DNA from: Anaerolineales bacterium
Lineage (GTDB): Bacteria > Chloroflexota > Anaerolineae > Anaerolineales > UBA4823
Assembly (NCBI GenBank): GCA_003105035.1
Contig: PQAL01000019.1
Coordinates: 124,001 to 188,000, forward strand
Direction: 5' to 3'
DNA length: 64,000 nucleotides
The notes under the pieces are model-generated. The model made no database searches, was not told the DNA's origin, and saw only the letters and a list, made by a program, of their open reading frames with translations. Positions 7,784 to 17,771 of this stretch are shown here, piece by piece. Within the stretch, counting starts at the first letter, position 1. Each line of letters starts with the position of its first letter. Both the position numbers and the translations under genes were made by a program.

Positions 7784-10700
7784 GTGAAAAAGCTATTTTA
7801 TTTAACCATGGTGTTAGTGTTATTACTGGGGGTCGTGCCTGTCACCGCGCAAAGCCAGGCAGAGATAGATGGTACACTGGCTTCCAAAGCGATCTATTTT
7901 GCTGCTGATGGCATGCGCCCCGACCTGATGGAGCGCTATGCCGCAGAAGGCAGCCTGCCCACCTATGCGGATTTGATCGCCAAAGGTGTGATAGGGGAGA
8001 ACGGTCTGGTGCAAGCCTTCCCACCCAATACAGGCGTGGGCTGGTATACCCTGGCGACAGGTGCCTACCCTGGTGAGGCTGGCTCAACCAACAACACTTT
8101 CTTCCGCACAGGCGATAGTTTCAACAACCGGACTGCGGCGTTTTCTGCGGGCGTGCTCCAGGCGGATACCATTGCCGAATCAGCCGAGCGGGCCGGCAAG
8201 AAAGTCGTCTCCATGGAGTGGTCAGGCGGATCGCGCACAATGACCCCCGTCCAGGGTCCTGTGGTCGACTACCGCAATTTCTACTCCAACCGCGGCTTGT
8301 GGACCAATTATGATGTCCTCGGTCAGCCAGCGGGTGCCAACGCCTTCGGCGTGCAATACCAGCGTTTTGACCTGGCTGATGCCAGTGGATGGATGAATGT
8401 ACCCGCCACTTACAGCACCGCCAAACAAGGAACTTTTGATGTTGGTTCCTACACCAGCGGTGGTAGCCCGGTGATCACCAATGACCAGTATGATTTCTAT
8501 GTGTATGACTCAACCAACGATGCTACGATCAACTATGACCATGTGCTGATTGTCCCTAATGCTAGCCTGAAAGATGGTAGCACGGCTGTCGCCAATCTGA
8601 TGGCCGATGAGTGGGCGGATGTCAAGGTCGTACTCGCAAACCCAGCTGGCAAGAGTGCGGGGTTTTATGTCAAAGCCCAGATGTTTGTGCCTGACCTGAG
8701 CCAGTTTGCCATATTTTTCAGCTCTGTGGCTCGTTCGGTTGCCACTTGCAACGGTTGTGGATACATAGGTGACTTTGAGGACGATCTGAACCGGTGGTTC
8801 CCCAGCTCAACTGCAGCAGACTACGCCATCTTCGAGTCAGGCCTGGTGGATGCTGATACCTATATCGAGCAGGGCCTGATGTGGAAGAATGCCCACTGGG
8901 CTTACCTGAATTTTATCCTCGGCACAGATCCGGTTCAAACAGTTAGCGGTGGTAGCGTGCCCGGAATGGGGTACCCAGCCGATTTGCTGATGATGGGCAA
9001 CCCGGCCACGGATGAGTTTTCCCACATGTTCTTTGGATTAACTCAATCCCAGGTTAACGGCATCACCAACCCATACTACAATAACTATTATTCATACGGC
9101 GAGCTCATCACCCCTGATATCGCAGATGGCTTCTTGAGAGAAGCGTATATGGAAGCCGATGCTACCCTGGCTTTAGGGAAGCAGCTGATGGGCGGCTCGC
9201 CAACCATCTTTGCCACTTCCGACCACGGCTTTGGCTCCCAATGGCTGGCCGTCAACGCCGGTAAGGTGCTAGCTGATGCTGGCATTCAAAAGAATGCAGA
9301 TGGGAGCGAAGTGTTCAGCAACTGCCGGGCAGCCACTGGTGCCACCGCGATAAATTTGGCCAAGGCTTGCTGGGCAGGCGGAACGGCACAGATCTACGTG
9401 AATACTTCATTACCCGCCGGTACAACTTACGAACAGGTTCGCACAGCGGTGGTCAATGCCTTCCAGAATTTGACCGACCCGGCTAACCCGGGTGCCCAGG
9501 TGGTGCTGAGGATTATGATGAAGGAAGAGCTACGCGACGTTGACGGCTCTGACTCCCTGCACCCCAATCGCAGTGGTGATGTCGTCGTGGTGCTCAATCC
9601 ACCCTACCAGTTCGATGCGGCCACTTTTGGTCAGACAATCGCCTTCTCGCAGTTCTTCGGACAGCACGGCTACCTGCCTGAGACGGTCAGCCTGGCAGAT
9701 GGCGTCAACATGCATGCCACCTTCGTGGCTGCTGGGCCTGGCATTCGTCATCAAGGTCCGGTGGCAGGGATACGTGCGGTTGACCTGGCCCCCACACTGT
9801 CATTCTTGTTGAATGTCCCTGGCCCGGCCAATGCACGTGGCAGAATCCTCTACAACCTGCTCAAATCTCCCGGGCAGTACAAGGAAGCCACCATCCTTTA
9901 CATCAGTGACTTCCATGGTCAGCTTACCCCACTCTCCCAGGCTGCTGACACGTTTAGCAGTCCAACATACAGTATCGGTGGCGCAGCTTACCTGAAGCCC
10001 TGGTTCGATACCTATCGTGCAGAAGTGCCAACCACCAGTAACTACAGCGTGCTCACCCTGTCAGGAGGAGACCTGGTAGGTGCTACTCCTCCCATCTCCA
10101 ACTTCTTCGGCGACACACCTACCATGGAAATCGCCAATATGATGGGCCTGACCGCCGACACGCTGGGCAACCATAACTTTGACCGGGGTTCTGATTACTT
10201 ACGGAATGTGCTTATTCCACTGGCAGACTTCCCTTACCTGGCCTCCAACGTGGTCTATCAGACCACTGGCAAGCTGCCGCCAGAGTGGATGGCATCGAAG
10301 ATCTTCAACTTTAACGGCTTTAAGCTGGGCGTCATTGGATACACCCTGCCGGAGCTACCAACGTTGATCTTCCCGGGTTACCTTGACCCATTCATGGTCA
10401 CCGATCCTGTTGCGGCGATCAATGCTGAAGCAGCCAGTCTACGCTCGAAGGGCAAAGTCAATGCCGTCATCGCTGTCGGCCATATGGGTGGGGATGGTAC
10501 AAGTATCTTCAACCCCACGGGTGCGCTGGTGAATCTAGCTGATAATCTGACTGGGGTGAACGCCGTATTTGGTGGTCATACCCACTCGGAGTACATTACC
10601 TACCGCCCAGATGGTAAGCTGGTGACTGAAGCCCCCAATGGTGGCTTACGCTTCAACCGCATTCGCATCACCGTTGATACCAATACGAAACAGGTGATCT

Positions 10701-11503
10701 ATATGACTGCCGATTACCACAAGCCCTGGAATATCGGCGTCACCCCCAACCCTGCCATCCAGGCGTATATCGACGAGCTGAATGCTGAGCTTGCACCGAT
10801 CATGAGCACAGTGATTGGAAACTCCACCCGATATATTCCTCGAGCAGATGCGTGCGGTCGAGCAGATGGTCGATTGTGTGAATCGCTCATCGGCGATGTG
10901 ACCGCTGATGCTTTGCGCCTGACATACAACGTCGATTTCGCAATCACCAACTCGGGCGGCTTGCGGGCTGACCTGACCTGCCCCACGACGGACAACCCAA
11001 GTGATTTTTGCCCACCTTATACTCCACCACCGTACCCCATTACGCGTGGTTCTGTGCTGGGTGTGCTGCCGTTTGGTAACGTGGTCTTCACGGTAAGCAT
11101 CAGCGGGGCAGAGCTCAAAACCATGCTGGAGAACGGTGTCTCTGCAATGCCAGCAGCCAATGGCAAGTTCCCCCAGGTGTCTGGCCTGTGCTTCACCTAC
11201 GATATCTCTGCAGCCGTCGGTAGCCGGGTGTTAAGTGCCGTCCGGCAGGCAGCAAACGGTTCCTGCACAGGGGCCCCAGTCGACCTTACCGCTGCCTCCA
11301 CCTACACGATCGCTGAAAACGACTTCATGGCGACCGGTGGAGATGGGTACCCGAACTTTTATGCTCGCGGTACTACCCAGAATATCATGGACCAGGTGTT
11401 GGCCGACTATATCACAGTCAATACCCCGATCAGCCCTGCGATCCAGGGACGCGTTGCTTGCACGACCAGTGGAGCAACGGCTTGCCCTGTGGTCACACCA
11501 TAA
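7784..11503 (+). CDS. Secreted fusion: type I phosphodiesterase/nucleotide pyrophosphatase plus 5'-nucleotidase
   Basis: A 1239-residue exported protein. I use GTG 7784, not the in-frame ATG at 7739, because AGGAGG lies six bases upstream of the GTG and copy A aligns exactly there. Signal peptide 1-23. The N-terminal alkaline-phosphatase-superfamily module (about 30-690) has the metal site Asp42 (AADGMRP), probable nucleophile Thr83 (PNTGVGW), TDEFSH, TSDHGFG and His644 (NMHATF, typical of NPP enzymes). The C-terminal UshA-like module (about 700-1225) has Asp709/His711 (ISDFHGQ), [14 protein letters not shown], His932 (GGHTHS), then the 5'-nucleotidase C domain with NSGGLRADL and [11 protein letters not shown]. 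Together it could hydrolyse phosphodiesters or nucleotides to nucleosides and phosphate outside the cell. A terminator follows. Confidence 0.92.
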   Translation: MKKLFYLTMVLVLLLGVVPVTAQSQAEIDGTLASKAIYFAADGMRPDLMERYAAEGSLPTYADLIAKGVIGENGLVQAFPPNTGVGWYTLATGAYPGEAGSTNNTFFRTGDSFNNRTAAFSAGVLQADTIAESAERAGKKVVSMEWSGGSRTMTPVQGPVVDYRNFYSNRGLWTNYDVLGQPAGANAFGVQYQRFDLADASGWMNVPATYSTAKQGTFDVGSYTSGGSPVITNDQYDFYVYDSTNDATINYDHVLIVPNASLKDGSTAVANLMADEWADVKVVLANPAGKSAGFYVKAQMFVPDLSQFAIFFSSVARSVATCNGCGYIGDFEDDLNRWFPSSTAADYAIFESGLVDADTYIEQGLMWKNAHWAYLNFILGTDPVQTVSGGSVPGMGYPADLLMMGNPATDEFSHMFFGLTQSQVNGITNPYYNNYYSYGELITPDIADGFLREAYMEADATLALGKQLMGGSPTIFATSDHGFGSQWLAVNAGKVLADAGIQKNADGSEVFSNCRAATGATAINLAKACWAGGTAQIYVNTSLPAGTTYEQVRTAVVNAFQNLTDPANPGAQVVLRIMMKEELRDVDGSDSLHPNRSGDVVVVLNPPYQFDAATFGQTIAFSQFFGQHGYLPETVSLADGVNMHATFVAAGPGIRHQGPVAGIRAVDLAPTLSFLLNVPGPANARGRILYNLLKSPGQYKEATILYISDFHGQLTPLSQAADTFSSPTYSIGGAAYLKPWFDTYRAEVPTTSNYSVLTLSGGDLVGATPPISNFFGDTPTMEIANMMGLTADTLGNHNFDRGSDYLRNVLIPLADFPYLASNVVYQTTGKLPPEWMASKIFNFNGFKLGVIGYTLPELPTLIFPGYLDPFMVTDPVAAINAEAASLRSKGKVNAVIAVGHMGGDGTSIFNPTGALVNLADNLTGVNAVFGGHTHSEYITYRPDGKLVTEAPNGGLRFNRIRITVDTNTKQVIYMTADYHKPWNIGVTPNPAIQAYIDELNAELAPIMSTVIGNSTRYIPRADACGRADGRLCESLIGDVTADALRLTYNVDFAITNSGGLRADLTCPTTDNPSDFCPPYTPPPYPITRGSVLGVLPFGNVVFTVSISGAELKTMLENGVSAMPAANGKFPQVSGLCFTYDISAAVGSRVLSAVRQAANGSCTGAPVDLTAASTYTIAENDFMATGGDGYPNFYARGTTQNIMDQVLADYITVNTPISPAIQGRVACTTSGATACPVVTP

Positions 11504-11524
11504 AGTAAGCACGTCTTGTTCGCC

Positions 11525-11562
11525 AAAAGGTCAGGAGGGTCGTTATCCTCCTGACCTTTTTT
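11525..11562 (+). terminator. Intrinsic terminator after the fusion phosphoesterase
   Basis: AAAAGGTCAGGAGG (11525-11538) pairs with CCTCCTGACCTTTT (11547-11560), with an 8-base loop and a run of six T. Confidence 0.93.
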
Positions 11563-11782
11563 CCATATATCCCACCACCTGTAGCGTTGCGATAGCAAGC
11601 TGCCTGGATTATTCTCTGTAATACAACTTCGCTCCGGTTAAGCATATTACAACGAGTGTCGAATATTCACATCGGGATCCACTCGAAATCAAGAATGATA
11701 GAAACGAATCGCATGGCGAACAATATTTATTGCATTTACGAATATTTTAAGGTAAAAACAGGCGGAATCAAGTGAAAATAAA

Positions 11783-11811
11783 TTGACGTGCTCAAAAATT
11801 GTTGCTATAAT
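11783..11811 (+). promoter_or_regulatory. Sigma-70 promoter, cassette copy C
   Basis: TTGACG (11783-11788), 17 bases, TATAAT (11806-11811). It is presumably the promoter of the double 5'-nucleotidase at 12208. Confidence 0.82.
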
Positions 11812-11817
11812 CTAATC

Positions 11818-12043
11818 ACGGTCTAATCTAAACGCAGATAGCTCGCAGAGAAATAGATCTACAGGGAGATCAGCCATAATTGTTCGTTGCGTTTAATGGG
11901 TCAGAAAGGAGGTGCCGTCGCACCGATTAACCCGGTCATAGACATCAGGTATATCCCCTATCTATTCGTGGAATACTAATTCTCAGGGGATGGCGCTTTG
12001 AAATACCATGATTTGCGTACGAATCAATGAGAGGAGGAAGTAC
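11818..12043 (+). promoter_or_regulatory. Structured 5' leader, cassette copy C
   Basis: AGATCTACAGGGAGATCA hairpin; AGAAAGGAGGTG (11903-11914); hairpin GGTGC-CGTC-GCACC (11911-11924); ATCCCC (11953-11958) with GGGGAT (11986-11991); and CGTAC/GTACG around AGGAGG. It is conserved although the start codon behind it is lost, which suggests that the leader acts on transcription or RNA stability as well as on initiation. Confidence 0.58.
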
Positions 12044-12171
12044 GTAAAGTGATATTTCAATCTCACCTTGGTGTGGTGCTATTTAGTGTTGTACTTTCAC
12101 CGAGGTGGATTCTAGCAAGCTTGGAGGTGCATCAACTCGATCTTTTTTCACCAGGTCACTTGAAAACGTGA
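12044..12171 (+). pseudogene. Remnant signal-peptide coding start (or 40-codon leader ORF)
   Basis: At the position of the cassette start codon the sequence reads GTA AAG TGA, a lost start followed by a stop. The next bases still resemble the signal-peptide region of copy B in a shifted frame. A GTG at 12049 opens a 40-codon hydrophobic frame ending in TGA at 12169-12171, 36 nt before the real gene. Its spacing from AGGAGG (about 11 bases) is long. Decay is the simplest reading; a short translated leader peptide is possible. Confidence 0.45.
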
Positions 12172-12207
12172 CATACTTTTGATTCTAATATTTTTGAGGA
12201 GGAATGC

Positions 12208-15200
12208 ATGTTTAGAAATAAAAAATCACGAAGCGTAATTGCAATGCTGATCGCCATAGCGTGTGTTGCGGCAGTGCTGGCGATCGCTCTGCCCAAGGTG
12301 AATGCCACCGCCGCTCCGGCTGTACCGGTGACCTTCAGCATCTTGCACCACAACGATTTCCACGGCCAGCTCGAGCCATCTGGCAGCAACCCTGGCCTGG
12401 CGCGCCTGGCCAACACGGTCAATGGAGTCCGTACAGCCGTCGGTGCGGGTAACGTCTTACTCCTGGACGCTGGTGACGAGATGCAGGGTAGCCTGCTCTC
12501 GAACATCTGGCAGGGTGAGCCGGTCATTGCGGCTTACGACCTAATGGGTTATGACGCTGCCACCTTCGGCAACCACGAGTTTGACTGGGGTCAAGATGTG
12601 CTGACTGCCCGCACTGGCGAAGCAACCTACCCCTACGTCTCAGCCAATATCGTGGTCAACGACACCGGCAACTGCAACACAGCTGGTTGGACCAGCCCGG
12701 ATTTCGCTACTCCCTATACGATCTTGACAGTCGGGGATCCTGTGCAGGTCAAGGTTGGGGTGATCGGTGTCACCACGCAGGAAACACCCTACATCACCAT
12801 TGCCGAAGCCACTGACGGATTGTGTTTCAAGGATCCAAAAGACTCAATCCTTCATTATTACGACGAATTGAATGCCCAGGTAGATGTAATTGTGGTCCTG
12901 AGCCACCTCGGTTTCAATGATGGGGGTTACGGTTACGGTTTCACAGTTTACGGTGATAAGACCCTGGCGCAAAAGCTGATCGATGCCGGGAAGCCGGTTG
13001 ACCTGATCATCGGTGGTCACAGCCATACTGACTTGGCTACAGCGACCGTAGTAGGACCAACTACAGTGGCTCAAGCACATTACAATGGTCGCAAGCTTGG
13101 CCGAGCAGATATCACTGTTCAACCCAGTGGTGCAGTCAGCATTGTCTGGACAAGGCTTACGATCGGCACGAGTGATCCACAAGATTCCGCTGTCGCAGCC
13201 CTCATCGCCACATATGCCACCGACCCCGACTACCTGGCGCTGATTAACCAGCCTATCGGTTATGCCCAAACGGACCTGCTACGCGATTACAACGGCGATA
13301 ACATGATGGGCGATTTCGTCGACGATGCGATCTATGAATACCTTAATAATGACGCTGAGCCAACCAACGATGTTGACCTGTTCCTCAATAACGCAGGTGG
13401 CATCCGCATCGACTGGTGCGATAAGTGGGATGCTGGTTTGGGGCAATGGATTTGGAGCAGCGCTGCAGCAGATTGCCAGCCAGGGCTCTGGGCGCATGAC
13501 CCACTGCTGCTGACCTATGGCCAGATGTTCCAGATCTTGCCCTTCGGTAATGCCACCATTGTTGGTGACATGACCGGTGCCCAGATCCTGGATCTGATCA
13601 ATCAGAGTGCCACCCTGTTCAAGGGTGCCATCCAACCCTCCGGCATACGCTATTCATTCTACCGCTATTCCGATGCTCTGCCTGGTCCACAGCCATGGGC
13701 ATGGGGCGGATATGACGTCGAGGTGTTCGATAAGGTGGCTGACGCTTGGGTGCCCCTAGACCTGGAAAAGACTTACCGGGTGGGCACCAATGAGTTCCTG
13801 GCTCCTGCCGGGCAGGATGGCTATGTCCAGTTCAAGTATATGACCAACATTTCCTACTGGGGCGATATGCTCAACGCAGTTAATGCCCATGTGGCTGCCA
13901 CCTATGGCACACCTGAGACTGCCTACAAGGGTCCAGATGGTGACGGCACACTTGACGGACGCATCACCCGGGATGGAACTGATGCAGGTGGAAGCATCGT
14001 ACCCATCACAGTCTTGCATCACAACGATTCACACGGCAACCTGGTCAAGGGATCATATGTTGGTTATAGCCAGCTGGCCGCCAAGATTACCCAGGAACGC
14101 GCCCATAACCCCACCCGCACACTGTTGCTGAATGCAGGTGACAGCTTCCAGGGCGACTCGATGATGTATTACTTCAAGTCAGCCGCACTGGGCTATGCTG
14201 CTGATAACACGCCGCTCGATCCGGCATTGCAGATCAACCCACTCATGGCTGCCTTCAACCTGATGAACTATGATGCCATGACGCTGGGCAACCATGAGTT
14301 CAACTTCGGCTCACAGATCTTCACCAGCTCAATGTCACAAGCTACCTTCCCAGTCTTACAGGCTAACCTGGAAGATACCGGTGCATATGGTATCGCTCAG
14401 GTTCCAGTACAAGACTATGTCTTGAAGTCGGTTGGTCCAGAGGGCATCAATGTGGCAATCCTGGGCATCGGTAATCACCGGGTACCCAATTATGAGCTGC
14501 CCAGTAACATCCCTGGTCTGACATTCACCGACCCGATGGCGAAAGCTCAAGAGCTATCTGACGCGTTGCGGGCGACCAATGATGTAGTGCTGGCGCTCAC
14601 CCATATCGGCTTCACTGAAAACCCGGGCAGCGTGGAGATCGACAACAACGTTGACACTTACATGGCAGCCAATGTTAGCGGGTTGGACATGATCGTAGGC
14701 GGGCACAGCCACACGAACCCTGTTTATGGCTTTGGACCCTACAAGTTCCTCCCAACCTTTGTGGCAGGCCCCAATAACACCCCGGTGCTGATTAACCAGG
14801 CCTACCGTTACAACAACACCCTGGGCGAGAACGTGATTGGCCTACGCCCCGATGGAAACGGTGGTTATGAAGTCGTCAGCCGTGCTGGGCGCTACATCTC
14901 AATCGCTTTGACAGATCAAGAAGATCCGGCTATTCAGGCGATTGCCGCGCCGTACGTAGCGCTGTTGAGTGAATACAACAATACGATCATCGGCACGACC
15001 ACCCAACCCATTGACACTACCAATGCTTACATCGCCGAAACCAATGCAGCTAACTTACAGGCGGATGCCGCAGTCCATGAATTGGAAGTGCTCAATAGTA
15101 TCCCTGTCGACTTCCATTTATCCGGTGCGATGACAAGGCCAAGCGCACAGGCAAATTGGATCATGTTTGACGACGCCACACCTGTTAATCCGGTACCAAT

Positions 15201-16269
15201 GAAGGTCAGCGACATGTTCACCCTCATGCCCTATGAGAACTCGCTGGTGGTCTTGGAAATGAACGGTCCACAGCTGAAGGCGGTGCTGGAGCGCGCCTAC
15301 CGCAACTACTATTACTACAATTATGTACCCGGGTATGGCGGTTACTCCTACTACACCACCTGTATGGTCGACATTAATTCCGGTGGCCAGATTACATACA
15401 ACGACATTTTTGACCAGGCATATGATCCTAATAAAAGCTATGTCGTGTCACTGGAATTTGACGGACACCAGGTAGACTTTAACGACGCGGATACTTACTA
15501 CCGTGTCTCGACAGTCAATTACCTGGCAGCAGGCTCGTGCAACTTCAACAATGGCGGTGTCAGTTTGTGGCCGCTGGACCAGATCGTCAATGACACACAG
15601 TTCTATGTACGCGATGCGGTCATCCACTATGTCCAGGCGGAAGAGACTGTCAATCCCTTGGTTGAAGGCCGGCTGCAATTCATCTACGATACCCAGGCTC
15701 CAGTAATCACGATCACAGCCCCCACCGCGACGACTTACCTGCACACTGCCATGCTAACCCTCGACTTTAGTGCAGAAGATGTAGGTCCTGCGGGTCTTAA
15801 GGATGTCTGGGCCGACCTCGATGGCGTACCCGTGACCGATGGTCAGGTAATCGACCTGCTCACATTGGCATTAGGTGACCACACCCTGACTGTGTACGCG
15901 ATGGACAACGCCTACAACCAGTCAAGCGCCTCGGTAACCTTCACAATCACCGCCACGATCGGCAGCCTGAAGGAAACCCTGACTCGCTTCTACCTTGAGG
16001 GAAAAATCGACAATCTCGGTCTCTACAACAGTTTGTGGGTAAAACTAACCCAGGCCGAGAAAGCATACGAGAAAGGAAACTACCGTATAGTTGGAAACGT
16101 GCTGAATGCCTTCATCAATGAAGTAATGGCACAACGTGGCCAGCACATCACAATGGACGCTGCCGATCTGTTGATTGCCGACGCAATGTGGGTCATCAAT
16201 CACTTGTCGGGCGGAAGCACCATCCTGCCCGTCCTCCCAAGAGATCTCACTAAGTCAAGTGGTCGATAA
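12208..16269 (+). CDS. Secreted tandem double 5'-nucleotidase with Ig-like and FIMAH domains
   Basis: 1353 residues. ATG 12208 has GAGGAGG upstream. Signal peptide 1-33. Module 1 (about 45-600) is a complete UshA/NutA-like enzyme: Asp50/His52 (HHNDFHGQ), DAGDEMQGS, GNHEFDWG, GGHSHTD, then NNAGGIRIDW and NEFLAPAGQDGY in the substrate-binding domain. Module 2 (about 600-1160) keeps the metal motifs (Asp607/His609, NAGDSFQGD, GNHEFNFG, GGHSHTN), but its C domain reads LSGAMTRPS where NxGGxR is expected and lacks the NDFxxxGGDGY loop. Then come an Ig-like domain (about 1167-1245) and a FIMAH domain (about 1251-1340). It is driven by cassette copy C and is probably monocistronic. Likely role: extracellular nucleotide dephosphorylation. 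Confidence 0.93.
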   Translation: MFRNKKSRSVIAMLIAIACVAAVLAIALPKVNATAAPAVPVTFSILHHNDFHGQLEPSGSNPGLARLANTVNGVRTAVGAGNVLLLDAGDEMQGSLLSNIWQGEPVIAAYDLMGYDAATFGNHEFDWGQDVLTARTGEATYPYVSANIVVNDTGNCNTAGWTSPDFATPYTILTVGDPVQVKVGVIGVTTQETPYITIAEATDGLCFKDPKDSILHYYDELNAQVDVIVVLSHLGFNDGGYGYGFTVYGDKTLAQKLIDAGKPVDLIIGGHSHTDLATATVVGPTTVAQAHYNGRKLGRADITVQPSGAVSIVWTRLTIGTSDPQDSAVAALIATYATDPDYLALINQPIGYAQTDLLRDYNGDNMMGDFVDDAIYEYLNNDAEPTNDVDLFLNNAGGIRIDWCDKWDAGLGQWIWSSAAADCQPGLWAHDPLLLTYGQMFQILPFGNATIVGDMTGAQILDLINQSATLFKGAIQPSGIRYSFYRYSDALPGPQPWAWGGYDVEVFDKVADAWVPLDLEKTYRVGTNEFLAPAGQDGYVQFKYMTNISYWGDMLNAVNAHVAATYGTPETAYKGPDGDGTLDGRITRDGTDAGGSIVPITVLHHNDSHGNLVKGSYVGYSQLAAKITQERAHNPTRTLLLNAGDSFQGDSMMYYFKSAALGYAADNTPLDPALQINPLMAAFNLMNYDAMTLGNHEFNFGSQIFTSSMSQATFPVLQANLEDTGAYGIAQVPVQDYVLKSVGPEGINVAILGIGNHRVPNYELPSNIPGLTFTDPMAKAQELSDALRATNDVVLALTHIGFTENPGSVEIDNNVDTYMAANVSGLDMIVGGHSHTNPVYGFGPYKFLPTFVAGPNNTPVLINQAYRYNNTLGENVIGLRPDGNGGYEVVSRAGRYISIALTDQEDPAIQAIAAPYVALLSEYNNTIIGTTTQPIDTTNAYIAETNAANLQADAAVHELEVLNSIPVDFHLSGAMTRPSAQANWIMFDDATPVNPVPMKVSDMFTLMPYENSLVVLEMNGPQLKAVLERAYRNYYYYNYVPGYGGYSYYTTCMVDINSGGQITYNDIFDQAYDPNKSYVVSLEFDGHQVDFNDADTYYRVSTVNYLAAGSCNFNNGGVSLWPLDQIVNDTQFYVRDAVIHYVQAEETVNPLVEGRLQFIYDTQAPVITITAPTATTYLHTAMLTLDFSAEDVGPAGLKDVWADLDGVPVTDGQVIDLLTLALGDHTLTVYAMDNAYNQSSASVTFTITATIGSLKETLTRFYLEGKIDNLGLYNSLWVKLTQAEKAYEKGNYRIVGNVLNAFINEVMAQRGQHITMDAADLLIADAMWVINHLSGGSTILPVLPRDLTKSSGR

Positions 16270-16301
16270 CCAATAATCCCTTCAACATAAAGCAGTAACC
16301 T

Positions 16302-16339
16302 ACAGGGTGTTCGTGATAACCACGAACACCCTGTTGTTT
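16302..16339 (+). terminator. Intrinsic terminator after the double 5'-nucleotidase
   Basis: A perfect 13-bp stem, CAGGGTGTTCGTG (16303-16315) with CACGAACACCCTG (16321-16333), loop ATAAC, then TTGTTT. Confidence 0.92.
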
Positions 16340-16616
16340 ATAATCCTTACTTAATTTCCTTTCTACCATAGGTTTTTGTCTCCTACCCACCACCAGCACC
16401 ATGAGATTATGCATGGCAAGTCAAACCATGAGGCACCCATTCACGCAACCAGCTGTTCTGATCATTTTTACCCTCGTACCTCAATAAAATGGTCGGATTA
16501 ACCTCCATTGTGAAATATATATAATTCACCAATCAATTCTTAATATTTTCTGAACCTGCTCCCTTTATACTTATCAAGAGATAGATATACCTTAAGGTTC
16601 GTTACGGAGGTTGTGT
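16340..16616. other. AT-rich intergenic region before the HtrA-like gene
   Basis: No gene or clear repeat. TATACT near 16568 and TATATAAT near 16521 could be -10 elements for the downstream gene, but neither has a convincing -35. GGAGG at 16606-16610 is the SD of the next gene. Confidence 0.5.
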
Positions 16617-17771
16617 ATGACCATGAAAAAGCTCCTTGGATTTATCCTGGCGATCTTCATCCTGGGAGGCACCGCCATGTTGGGTGCCATGGCGGGAGGG
16701 GTCGTCGTGTACCAACTGATGAGTAAAAACCAGACAGCTATTTCTGCGTTGCCAACCGAATCTTCGGTGCAAGCCCTGCCTGCCAATCACCAAGGCCAAA
16801 CCCTGGCCGTGAACACTATGGATGTTGAGACCGCTGTCACCCAGGCAGTCCAGGATGTTGGTCCCTCGGTGGTCACCGTGGTGGGCACCATCCCAGGCCA
16901 GCAGACTTTCTTCGGCTATAGCGGTGATTCGACCTCAACCGGTAGCGGTGTGATCATTTCCTCAGATGGGTACATCCTCACCAATAACCATGTCATTGAT
17001 GGGGCAAAGCAGCTCCAGGTCATCTTTGCGGATGGAACCCAGCAGGATGCTTCCCTGGTGGGGAGTGATCAATATTCCGACCTGGCTGTCTTAAAAGTGA
17101 GCGGGACAATGCCTGCAGTTGCCACGCTTGGCAACTCCGATGCATTGAACCCGGGTGAGACGGTTATTGCCATCGGCTCACCCCTGGGTGACTTCAAGAA
17201 CACGGTCACCGTTGGGGTGGTCAGTGCCACCGGGCGCTCCATCGATACAGGGGACGGCTACTCCATTGACGGCTTGATCCAAACCGACGCGGCCATCAAT
17301 CAGGGCAATTCTGGCGGGCCATTGGTCAACCTGGCCGGGGAAGTAATCGCAATCAACACCCTGATCATCCGAAGTAGCAACTCGGGAACGGTCACGGAAG
17401 GCCTAGGGTTCGCCATACCCATCAACACGGCTCGTGTGGTGTCAGACCAGCTCATCCAGAAAGGTTACGTTTCCCGGCCCAATCTGGGCATCAGCTGGCA
17501 GCCCATCACACCGCGGGTTGCTGCCATATATCGCCTGCCCGTCCAGTACGGCGTGTACATAACCGATGTGACCAGCAACAGCCCAGCAGATCTGGCTGGC
17601 CTGCGAGCCGGCGATATCATCACCGGCATCGATGCCACCACCATCGATGAAACCCATGCTTATCTTAATACCTTATTCCAATATTCTGCAGGAGATACAG
17701 TGAACCTTACAGTGATGCGCAACAACCGGGAGATACAGGTACAGGTCACATTGGGTGAATCAGGTTCCTGA
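16617..17771 (+). CDS. HtrA/DegP-like membrane-anchored serine protease with PDZ domain
   Basis: 384 residues. ATG 16617 is chosen because GGAGG (16606-16610) is six bases upstream; the TTG at 16611 abuts the SD. An N-terminal membrane anchor spans about residues 6-34. The trypsin-like domain has His125 ([10 protein letters not shown]), Asp155 (YSDLAVLKV) and Ser232 ([12 protein letters not shown]). One PDZ domain lies at about 285-380 ([18 protein letters not shown]). This is the usual layout of a single-PDZ HtrA that removes damaged envelope proteins. Its 3' end overlaps the convergent transporter gene by 12 bp. A standalone unit is likely. Confidence 0.93.
   Translation: MTMKKLLGFILAIFILGGTAMLGAMAGGVVVYQLMSKNQTAISALPTESSVQALPANHQGQTLAVNTMDVETAVTQAVQDVGPSVVTVVGTIPGQQTFFGYSGDSTSTGSGVIISSDGYILTNNHVIDGAKQLQVIFADGTQQDASLVGSDQYSDLAVLKVSGTMPAVATLGNSDALNPGETVIAIGSPLGDFKNTVTVGVVSATGRSIDTGDGYSIDGLIQTDAAINQGNSGGPLVNLAGEVIAINTLIIRSSNSGTVTEGLGFAIPINTARVVSDQLIQKGYVSRPNLGISWQPITPRVAAIYRLPVQYGVYITDVTSNSPADLAGLRAGDIITGIDATTIDETHAYLNTLFQYSAGDTVNLTVMRNNREIQVQVTLGESGS

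Larger units (their letters stand above)
7441..7786 (+). repeat. Expression cassette repeat, copy B
   Basis: The second copy of the diverged repeat described at 2271-2629, starting at TCAAGAATGATAGAA and ending at the GTG start of the fusion phosphoesterase. Similarity to copy A continues through the signal peptide (MKKLFYLT versus MKRLLYLT). Confidence 0.85.
11689..12046 (+). repeat. Expression cassette repeat, copy C (start codon decayed)
   Basis: The third copy of the repeat seen at 2271 and 7441. Promoter and leader are conserved, but the start codon is GTA (12044-12046) where copies A and B have GTG. The adjoining signal-peptide sequence is frameshifted. Confidence 0.85.
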
